The notes beneath the pieces were generated by a model. It saw nothing but the letters and a program-made list of their open reading frames with translations, did not search any database and was not told the DNA's origin. A stretch of 64,000 nt of DNA, taken from contig NZ_CP023439.1 of assembly GCF_002354895.1 (NCBI RefSeq), positions 3,472,001-3,536,000 on the forward strand, in the 5' to 3' direction. The number at the start of each line of letters is the position of its first letter. The stretch's first letter is position 1. The stretch is from Thauera sp. K11. GTDB lineage: Bacteria; Pseudomonadota; Gammaproteobacteria; Burkholderiales; Rhodocyclaceae. Below, in pieces: positions 55,190-63,695 of the stretch. A program made the position numbers and the translations under genes.

Positions 55190-55193
55190 TAAT
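55177..55193 (-). repeat. Right terminal inverted repeat of the IS630-type element
   Basis: Exact inverted copy of 54256-54272. It contains the transposase stop codon and ends one base into the ATG of the SUKH gene (55192). Confidence 0.85.
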
Positions 55194-55911
55194 GAATCTT
55201 CTGCATGCTGGCCCCTCTTTGTCGGAAGCTGACATTGATGCTTTTGAGCATGAAATTGGCTTTGCACTGCCTTCAGAGTACCGAAGGTTTCTGCTCATTC
55301 ATAACGGTGGGACTCCAGAAACGTATCCAGCTGTTTTTTGGATGTGTGTTGAATCAGAACTGAAACGCTACTTTGAAGGTGAATCGTCAGCCAATAAAGC
55401 CAGTGGCCTTGTTAAAACACCCGAAGGCTACATTTGGCATCATGTTGAAAACGGGGAGAAACTGCAGTTGGTGCCTTACGATGTTCATCTAATTACGGGG
55501 AGGCATAGTGCTATTAGCCGCTTTCACCAGAGCAACGCAAAAGGAAATCTGTATGCCCAGATGCACAGGGTCAAGGAGTTAAGAGAACCGGGGCATCGAA
55601 ATGTAAAAGAGGTCACTGACACTGTGCACTCCTTCTTTCAGCTTATCGAAAAATTGGATCCGCGTAGTATTCTGTGGAACTATAGAGTATTGGCAAATAG
55701 AATTCCGAGTGATTTCCTTCCGATTGCTTGCGATGGTTCGGGAAGTGTTATCTGCTTGGCACTCTCGGGAAAAGATTTCGGAAGCGTCTATTTGTGGGAT
55801 TGGTATGCGGAGCAAGTGCCCCCAAATTATCGCAATGTGCACTTTGTTGCTGAGTCATTTGAGGGGCTGATAAATGATTTGGATAGTGAAGTACGAAGGT
55901 TCTACAATTAA
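55192..55911 (+). CDS. SMI1/KNR4 (SUKH) family protein, candidate immunity protein
   Basis: A 239-residue protein with both halves of the SUKH fold: N-terminal SEADIDAFEHEIGFALPSEY and RFLLIHNGGTPE; C-terminal FLPIACDGSGSVICLALSG, VYLWDWYAE and VAESFEGLINDL. Between them is a ~120-residue insert not usual for SUKH proteins (for example NVKEVTDTVHSFFQLIEKLD). SUKH proteins neutralise nuclease-type polymorphic toxins. The gene is AT-rich. The IS element sits directly against its start codon and may have cut it off from its promoter and toxin; no clear ribosome-binding site remains. Confidence 0.78.
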   Translation: MNLLHAGPSLSEADIDAFEHEIGFALPSEYRRFLLIHNGGTPETYPAVFWMCVESELKRYFEGESSANKASGLVKTPEGYIWHHVENGEKLQLVPYDVHLITGRHSAISRFHQSNAKGNLYAQMHRVKELREPGHRNVKEVTDTVHSFFQLIEKLDPRSILWNYRVLANRIPSDFLPIACDGSGSVICLALSGKDFGSVYLWDWYAEQVPPNYRNVHFVAESFEGLINDLDSEVRRFYN

Positions 55912-55937
55912 CGATGCATAAGTTCTCCACCTTGCGC

Positions 55938-58785
55938 TCCTCGACTACGACCTCTTCCGCCGCAGTACGCGGGTGACCGATCCGCGCGGCGGCGTGCGCC
56001 AGTACGACTACGATGAGAACGGCCGGATGACCAAGCTCGTCGAGGCCGACGGCGCGATCCTCAACTTCGAGAACCAGGCCGACGCCATTCGCAGCGCGAA
56101 GGTCGATGCGCTGGGCTACGCGACCCGCTACAGCTACCGGCTGGATCGCGCCTTCACCGGCACGTCCGATGCCTACGGCAACGTCACCCGCGAGCAGGAC
56201 GCGCTCGGGCGCACCATCGACTACGGCTACGGCCCGCTCGACCAGGTCGCCACGGTCAAGGACAAGCGCGGCACGGTCACGACGACGACCTTCGGCACGG
56301 CGACCAGCGGCTGCGACCATGCCGGACGCCCGAAGGAGACGCGCATCAGCACCCTGGCAGGATCGGGCAATGTGCTGCTCGCGAGCCAGTGCTGGAACGG
56401 CGATGCCACGCTCGCCCACCGCCGCCAATACCTGGACGGCACGCGCTACGTCGAGACGCGGCTCAGCTACACCGACAACGGACTGAACGTGAGCCAGCAG
56501 CAGACGGTCGGCATGCCGTCGGGCGCCACGGTCACCCGCACCTACACCTACGATGCGCTGGGCCGCAAGAGAACCGAGACCCTCAAGCGCCGCACGAGCC
56601 CGACCAATGCGACGCTCCTCGACCTGACCACCCGCTACGACTACGACGCGCTCGACCGCGTCGTCAAGGCGACCGATCCGCTGGGCAACGAAGTCATCAA
56701 CAGCTTCGACGCCAACGGCCAGCTCTGGAAGATCACGCACCGCTACAAGCGCCCTGACGGCAGTTTCGACGTGCGCGACGTGGCCACCCGGACGTTCGAT
56801 GCCGCCGACCGGGTCAAGACCGAGACCGACGCCGCAGGGCATGCGACCACCTACGCCTACGACGCGGCAGGCAACGTGGTGGCGGTGACCGATGCCGAGG
56901 GCCACACCGCGCGTGTCGAATACGACGCGATGAACCGGAAGGCGGCGGTGGAGGACGCCACCGGCTACCGCACCGAGACCGCCTACAACCAGCGCGGCGA
57001 CGCGATCGCCCTCACGAACGCGAACACCGAGACCGTGGTCTTCGAGTTCGACGCGCTGGGCCGCAAGACCGCCGCAGTGGACGCCAGGGGCTATCGCAGC
57101 GAGTTCCAGTACGACGCGGCGGGCAACCTCGTCTGCACCACTGACGCCAACGCCCAGGCCGGGCTGCAGCCCAAGAACAGCCACGGCTGCACGGAATTCC
57201 GCCAGTACGACGAACTGAACCGCGTGACCCGGATCGTCGATGCGCTGGGCGGCGAAACGGCCTTCACCTATGACCTCGCGGGCCACCGCCTGGCGGTGAC
57301 CGATGCCGCGAACAAGACCTGGGCCTTCGCCTACGATGACCTGGGCCGTCTCGCCGCGGAGACGGATCATGCCGGCAAGAGCCTTGCCTACAAGGCGGAC
57401 GAAGCGGGCAACGTCTATGAGAAGACCAACCGCCTCGCCGAGGTCACCCGCTACAGCTTCGACACGGGCAACCGCCTCACTCGAGTGGACTACCTCAAGG
57501 ACGGCAGCGCGGAGACCTTCGCCTACGATGCGGCGGGCAACCGCAGCGCCGCGGCCAACGGGGCGGTGAGCTACACCTTCCAGTACGACGTGCTCAACCG
57601 GCCCACCGCCAAGCTCGACAGCCGCGGCCGCAGCCTGAGCTTCACCTACGACGCGGCGGGCAACCTCCTCACCAAGACGACCTATCAGGGCAGCACGACC
57701 CACTATGTCTACAATGCCGCCAACCGGCTGGTGATGCTCCGCAACCCCGACTACACCCAGGTCGACTACCAGTACGATCCGGCCGGGCGGATGCTCTCGC
57801 GCGTGACCGCCAACGGCGCGCGGAGCACCTACCAGTACGAAGCCAACGGCACGCTCACCCGCGAAACCCAGTACGACGCCGCCAACACCCTGGTCTCCGA
57901 CACCACCTACACGCGCGACCGGGTGGGCCACATCCTCACCCGGACCGACGGCGCGGGCACGACGACCTACGCCTACGATGCCCTCTACCGCCTGAAAACG
58001 GCTGACTACCCGGGTGCGACGAACGACGAAGCGTTTACCTACGACGCGGTCGGCAACCGGCTCACGCACACCAGGGGCAGCCTCGCGCCGAACGCGAACA
58101 CGCGCTACTACGGCTACACGGCGGGCACCAACCGGCTGCTGGATATCCGCGTCGGCGGCACGGGCGGCACGGTGGAATCCAGCTTTGTGCATGACCACGA
58201 AGGGCGGCTCGCCAGCCAGACCGGGGCCGGCGCGAAGGCGCTGACGTGGGATGCCAAGGGCCGGCTGAAGACGGCAGGAGCGGAGTCCTACACCTACGAT
58301 CCGATGGACTATCGGATCGGGCGCAGCGGCGGGAGCCTCGGCAGCCGCAGCTATTTCCTCGAAGGCGAGCATCTGGAATCGGTCGAGCGCGGTGGCGAAC
58401 TGGTCGAACGCTACTTCCGGGGCGCCGGCACTGACGAACTGGTCGCCGGTTTCCTCAAGGACGGCGAGGGCAAGACGAAGCCCTATCTCTTTCACCACGA
58501 CGCGCTCACCAACACCACGGCGGTGACGGGGCACAACGGCGGCACGATCCAGCACCTCGCTTATGGGGCCTTCGGCAACGTGCTCACGAACTCAGGGAGC
58601 AGTCCGAACCGGTTGAAATACAGCGGGCGCGAGGATGACGGCAATGGATGCTACTACTATCGCGCACGGTACTATTGCCTGGGCATCGACCGGTTCATCT
58701 CCGAAGACCCACTCGGATTCGCGGCGGGGGATGTCAATTTCTATACCTATGTTGGCAACAACCCGGTCAATGCGAATGATCCGGA
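55938..58785 (+). repeat. Rhs core repeat, copy 2 (5'-truncated)
   Basis: Matches copy 1 from 50502 and copy 3 from about 60851 onward with few differences. It begins abruptly at the codons for LDYDLF, 26 nt after the SUKH gene, and ends at the NDPEG boundary. Confidence 0.95.
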
Positions 58786-59440
58786 AGGAAAGTTCGCAAA
58801 CCTGTTGGTTGGTGGTGGCATTAGCGTAGCAATGGGTTACGGAATATCCATGCTTACTGACCAAGAATATACATGGCAAGACGCCGCAAGAGATGCAGCC
58901 CTAGGCAGTGTTGGGGCGGGTCTTACCAGCAAAGCAATCCAGCTTTACCAAGCTCGTCACATTGCGGCTCCACTCATAACAAAATTGACAGCAAGCAGCG
59001 GTTCGGCAGCTCAGGCAGAAATAACCAGTGGGATTTATTTTCTTGAGCAAGGTGGTGCAAGTTATGTTGGCCAATCTGGGCAATTAAGTACGCGCCTAGC
59101 CACTCATGTCGCAGATGCCACAAAACCAATATCATCCATTGACGATGCTGTAAGGGCTGCGGTAAGCGGCAGCAAGACTAGCCGGGAAGTTGCCGAGCAA
59201 TTGACATTGAATAATATGGGCGGAGTTAATGCGACAGGCGTGCTAAATGTGGTAAACCCTATTGGATCCGCCCGATCTGGATTGTTGAACAATCCAACAC
59301 TGGGTAACATCACCTCGATCGCAACTCCTGCGCAATCAATTTGGAATCCGATTTCCGCTGGGTCAATAACAGGGGCAAGCGCGAATCTTTACCCATCACA
59401 ACCCATTGCTGGAATAGCAAATGGTGTGTATAGAAAATAG
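55973..59440 (+). CDS. Orphan Rhs core with GIY-YIG nuclease-type tip (copy 2)
   Basis: The frame is open from 55922 but has no ATG; the first usable start is the GTG at 55973, with no ribosome-binding site. It lacks the signal peptide and first ~360 residues of copy 1, so it is probably silent until recombined into an expressed gene. The 1155-residue product carries YD repeats, the Rhs core (YYYRARYYCLGIDRF) and a new AT-rich tip. The tip contains SGIYFLEQGGASYVGQSGQL, then RLATHV, SREVAEQLTLNNMGG and VVNPIG. This fits the GIY-YIG/URI nuclease order of motifs (GIY...YVG, Arg, His, Glu, Asn), so a DNase or RNase toxin is likely. Confidence 0.8.
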   Translation: MTDPRGGVRQYDYDENGRMTKLVEADGAILNFENQADAIRSAKVDALGYATRYSYRLDRAFTGTSDAYGNVTREQDALGRTIDYGYGPLDQVATVKDKRGTVTTTTFGTATSGCDHAGRPKETRISTLAGSGNVLLASQCWNGDATLAHRRQYLDGTRYVETRLSYTDNGLNVSQQQTVGMPSGATVTRTYTYDALGRKRTETLKRRTSPTNATLLDLTTRYDYDALDRVVKATDPLGNEVINSFDANGQLWKITHRYKRPDGSFDVRDVATRTFDAADRVKTETDAAGHATTYAYDAAGNVVAVTDAEGHTARVEYDAMNRKAAVEDATGYRTETAYNQRGDAIALTNANTETVVFEFDALGRKTAAVDARGYRSEFQYDAAGNLVCTTDANAQAGLQPKNSHGCTEFRQYDELNRVTRIVDALGGETAFTYDLAGHRLAVTDAANKTWAFAYDDLGRLAAETDHAGKSLAYKADEAGNVYEKTNRLAEVTRYSFDTGNRLTRVDYLKDGSAETFAYDAAGNRSAAANGAVSYTFQYDVLNRPTAKLDSRGRSLSFTYDAAGNLLTKTTYQGSTTHYVYNAANRLVMLRNPDYTQVDYQYDPAGRMLSRVTANGARSTYQYEANGTLTRETQYDAANTLVSDTTYTRDRVGHILTRTDGAGTTTYAYDALYRLKTADYPGATNDEAFTYDAVGNRLTHTRGSLAPNANTRYYGYTAGTNRLLDIRVGGTGGTVESSFVHDHEGRLASQTGAGAKALTWDAKGRLKTAGAESYTYDPMDYRIGRSGGSLGSRSYFLEGEHLESVERGGELVERYFRGAGTDELVAGFLKDGEGKTKPYLFHHDALTNTTAVTGHNGGTIQHLAYGAFGNVLTNSGSSPNRLKYSGREDDGNGCYYYRARYYCLGIDRFISEDPLGFAAGDVNFYTYVGNNPVNANDPEGKFANLLVGGGISVAMGYGISMLTDQEYTWQDAARDAALGSVGAGLTSKAIQLYQARHIAAPLITKLTASSGSAAQAEITSGIYFLEQGGASYVGQSGQLSTRLATHVADATKPISSIDDAVRAAVSGSKTSREVAEQLTLNNMGGVNATGVLNVVNPIGSARSGLLNNPTLGNITSIATPAQSIWNPISAGSITGASANLYPSQPIAGIANGVYRK

Positions 59441-59449
59441 GAGCAACGA

Positions 59450-60139
59450 ATGGGCGCTTGGGGGGTGAATCCGTTTGAGTGCGATGAAGGGCTTGACGTT
59501 AAGGAACGATGGAGTAGCTGGACAGAAGGTCACGGCGCGATTAGTTATGATGAGGCCGCGAATCGTTTCTTTCTGCAATGGGGTGATTCAATAAATCACG
59601 GCGATACAGTAACAAACAACGAGGTTATTGCGCTTGCTGCGATATATATTGAAAATGGAATTGATTTTCCAAAAAAACTTCTTTCTGCCACAGAAGATGC
59701 GATTAATAGAGAGCTTGATCCATCCGAGATTGAAAAATGGGAAGCCAGTCGGCAATCTGCTCGCCAAGACTTCTTGCTTGAGCTTCTAAAAAATATTGGC
59801 GGCACAAGAAGAAAGCCCAAAAACCCTAATCTATTTCTTGATCCAGCTTTACACTATCGATCTGTGGGGTCTGCGAGAGATAGTCTGCTAAAGGCTTATA
59901 AAAAAATCAAGAGCAGTAAGATTAGGATTGGACTTTCTAAAGCGGGGTTTCCATCTTTCATTCTTACATTAGACCGCCTGATGAATTATCGCATTTGGGA
60001 GAAGGATTCCGCTGTGTACATTCAGGCAAGCAATGAAAGGCTGTTAATGCTGGCAACATATTTAGCCATTGGACTCAATTACTCTGAGAAAGAGTTGGAG
60101 TTCTTGCTTGATGAGATAGTGAAACGAACTGGAAAATAA
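59450..60139 (+). CDS. DUF4259 protein, candidate immunity for the GIY-YIG tip
   Basis: A 229-residue protein whose start MGAWGVNPFECDEGLD matches the DUF4259 N-terminal signature. The rest is helical and charged (AIYIENGIDFPKKLLSATED; NYSEKELEFLLDEIVKRTGK). AGGAG precedes the ATG, 10 nt after the Rhs stop. The gene is AT-rich like the tip before it. Position suggests an immunity protein; unlike the orphan Rhs, it has good translation signals of its own. Confidence 0.68.
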   Translation: MGAWGVNPFECDEGLDVKERWSSWTEGHGAISYDEAANRFFLQWGDSINHGDTVTNNEVIALAAIYIENGIDFPKKLLSATEDAINRELDPSEIEKWEASRQSARQDFLLELLKNIGGTRRKPKNPNLFLDPALHYRSVGSARDSLLKAYKKIKSSKIRIGLSKAGFPSFILTLDRLMNYRIWEKDSAVYIQASNERLLMLATYLAIGLNYSEKELEFLLDEIVKRTGK

Positions 60140-60171
60140 GTTGTGACTTGGACCAGCGGATGCGCAGCGAC

Positions 60172-63100
60172 ATGATGCAATTGCGTTCGAACGACTTCGG
60201 CGAATGCCCCAACTGCGCGACCAGCCAAAAGCCGGAGAACGGCAACGGCAAGACCAGCTCGGTCACCTACACCGACGAGCGCGGCGGCGAACAGAATTTC
60301 CTCGTCAACGAATCCAGTTACGCCATCACCGCGCCCCAGGGGATTCACGACACCCTCACCCTGGACAGCCCGGCCGCCGGCCAGCACACGCTGACGTTCC
60401 GCAACGGCGTGAAGTACGTCTTCGAGACGCCGAGCGGCAACCTGAAGACGACGCCCAACGTCACGGCGCGCCTGAAGTACATCGACAACGCCTGGGGCGA
60501 TCGCCTCACGCTCGCCTACGACGCCAACGGGCGGCTTTCGACGATCACCGACAACCTCGGCATCCCGAACCGTACGGGCCTCACCTTCACCTACGACCCC
60601 AATGGCCGGCTGAAGGACGTCACCGACTGGAGCGGTCGCCAATGGCGTTTCGCCTACGACGGCTCGGGCAACCTCGCGAGCACCACCCATCCGCTCTCGC
60701 ACACGCTCACCTACGGCTACGACACCAGGCACCTGCTCACCCGCATCACCAAGCCCTTGCAGCGTGACGGCAAGGCCGTCGAAACGCGTTTCACCTACTA
60801 CGAGAACGGCCGCGCGATGAGCCAGACCAACGCGCTGGGCGAAGGCGAGTTCCTCGACTACGACCTCTTCCGTCGCAGTACGCGGGTGACCGATCCGCGC
60901 GGCGGCGTGCGCCAGTACGACTACGATGAGAACGGCCGGATGACCAAGCTCGTCGAGGCCGACGGCGCGATCCTCAACTTCGAGAACCAGGCCGACGCCA
61001 TTCGCAGCGCGAAGGTCGATGCGCTGGGCTACGCGACCCGCTACAGCTACCGGCTGGATCGCGCCTTCACCGGCACGTCCGATGCCTACGGCAACGTCAC
61101 CCGCGAGCAGGACGCGCTCGGGCGCACCATCGACTACGGCTACGGCCCGCTCGACCAGGTCGCCACGGTCAAGGACCCGCGCGGTACGGTCACGACGACG
61201 ACCTTCGGCACGGCGACCAGCGGCTGCGACCATGCCGGGCGCCCGAAGGAGACCCGCATCGGCACCCTGGCGGGATCGAGCAATGTGCTGCTCGCGAGCC
61301 AGTGCTGGAACGGCGATGCCACGCTCGCCCACCGCCGCCAATACCTGGACGGCACGCGCTACGTCGAGACGCGGCTCAGCTACACCGACAACGGACTGAA
61401 CGTGAGCCAGCAGCAGACGGTCGGCATGCCGTCGGGCGCCACGGTCACCCGCACCTACACCTACGATGCGCTGGGCCGCAAGAAGACCGAGACCCTCAAG
61501 CGCCGCACGAGCCCGACCAATGCGACGCTCCTCGACCTGACCACCCGCTACGACTACGACGCGCTCGACCGCGTCGTCAAGGCGACCGATCCGCTGGGCA
61601 ACGAAGTCATCAACAGCTTCGACGCCAACGGCCAGCTCTGGAAGATCACGCATCGCTACAAGCGCCCTGACGGCAGTTTCGACGTGCGCGACGTGGCCAC
61701 CCGGACGTTCGATGCCGCCGACCGGGTCAAGACCGAGACCGACGCCGCGGGGCATGCGACCACCTACGCCTACGACGCGGCAGGCAACGTGGTGGCGGTA
61801 ACCGATGCCGAGGGCCACACGGCGCGCGTCGAATACGACGCGATGAACCGGAAGGCCGCGGTGGAGGACGCCACCGGCTACCGCACCGAGACCACCTACA
61901 ACCAGCGCGGCGACGCGATCGCCCTCACGAACGCGAACACCGAGACCGTGGTCTTCGAGTTCGACGCGCTGGGCCGCAAGACCGCCGCAGTGGACGCCAG
62001 GGGCTATCGCAGCGAGTTCCAGTACGACGCGGCGGGCAACCTCGTCTGCACCACTGACGCCAACGCCCAGGCCGGGCTGCAACCGAAGAACGGCCACGGC
62101 TGCACGGAATTCCGCCAGTACGACGAACTGAACCGCGTGACCCGGATCGTCGATGCGCTGGGCGGCGAGACGGCCTTCACCTATGACCTCGCGGGCCACC
62201 GCCTGGCGGTGACCGACGCCGCGAACAAGACCTGGGCCTTCGCCTACGATGACCTGGGCCGGCTCGCCGCGGAGACGGATCACGCCGGCAAGAGCCTTGC
62301 CTACAAGGCGGACGAAGCGGGCAACGTCTATGAGAAGACCAACCGCCTCGCCGAGGTCACCCGCTACAGCTTCGACACGGGCAACCGCCTCACTCGAGTG
62401 GACTACCTCAAGGACGGCAGCGCGGAGACCTTCGCCTTTGATGCGGCGGGCAACCGCAGCGCCGCGGCCAACGGCGCGGTGAGCTACACCTTCCAGTACG
62501 ACGTGCTCAACCGGCCCACCGCCAAGCTCGACAGCCGTGGCCGCAGCCTGAGCTTCACCTACGACGCGGCGGGCAACCTCCTCACCAAGACGACCTACCA
62601 GGGCAGCACGACCCACTACGTCTACAACGCCGCCAACCGGCTGGTGATGCTCCGCAACCCCGACTACACCCAGGTCGACTACCAGTACGATCCGGCCGGG
62701 CGGATGCTCTCGCGCGTCACCGCCAACGGCGCGCGCAGCACCTACCAGTACGAAGCCAACGGCACGCTCACCCGCGAAACCCAGTACGACGCGGCCAACA
62801 CCCTGGTCTCCGACACCACCTACACGCGCGACCGGGTGGGCCACATCCTCACCCGGAACGACGGCGCGGGCACGACGACCTACGCCTACGATGCACGCTA
62901 CCGCCTGAAAACGGCTGACTACCCGGGTACGGCGAACGACGAAGCGTTTACCTACGACGCGGTCGGCAACCGGCTCACGCACACCAGGGGCAGCCTCGCG
63001 CCGAACGCGAACACGCGTTACTACGGCTATACGGCGGGCACCAACCGGCTGCTCGATATCCGCATCGGCGGTACGGGCGGCACGGTGGAATCCAGCTTTG

Positions 63101-63695
63101 TGCATGACCATGAAGGGCGGCTCACCAGCCAGACCGGAGCCGGCGCGAAGGCGCTGACGTGGGATGCCAAGGGCCGGCTGAAGACGGCAGGAGCGGAGTC
63201 CTACACCTACGATCCGATGGACTACCGCATCGGGCGCAGCGGCGGGAGCCTCGGCAGCCGCAGCTATTTCCTCGAAGGCGAGCATCTGGAATCGGTCGAG
63301 CGCGGCGGCGAACTGGTCGAACGCTACTTCCGGGGCGCCGGTACTGACGAACTGGTCGCCGGTTTCCTCAAGGACGGCGAGGGCAAGACGAAGCCCTACC
63401 TCTTTCACCACGATGCGCTGACCAACACCACGGCGGTGACGGGGCACAACGGCGGCACGATCCAGCACATCGCCTACGGCGCCTTCGGCAACGTGATCAC
63501 GAACTCGGGGAGCAGTCCGAACCGGTTGAAATATACGGGGCGCGAGGATGATGGAACGGGGCTGTATTATTACCGAGCGCGCTACTACGATCCTGGCAGA
63601 GGGCGATTCATCTCCGAAGACCCGCTGGGGTTCGCGGCAGGGGACGTCAACTTCTATGCCTATGTAGGGAACAACCCGGTCAATGCGAATGATCC
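60172..63695 (+). repeat. Rhs core repeat, copy 3 (5'-truncated)
   Basis: Matches copy 1 from its codons for MMRLKSNDF (about 49822). The first few codons differ (MMQLRSND), then identity is very high to the core end. The last core segment reads DDGTGLYYYRARYYDPGRGRF, the common Rhs form, while copies 1 and 2 share DDGNGCYYYRARYYCLGIDRF. Confidence 0.95.

Larger units (their letters stand above)
54256..55193 (+). mobile_element. IS630-type insertion element with apparent internal 3' deletion
   Basis: Bounded by 17-bp perfect inverted repeats, ATTATTAACCCGGCAAT at 54256-54272 and its complement at 55177-55193. TA dinucleotides at 54261-54262 and 55187-55188 would be the duplicated target, giving an element of about 0.93 kb. 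It contains one transposase gene whose 3' end runs into the right repeat. It lies between the small membrane protein and SUKH genes and separates them from what was probably one immunity cluster. Confidence 0.8.
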
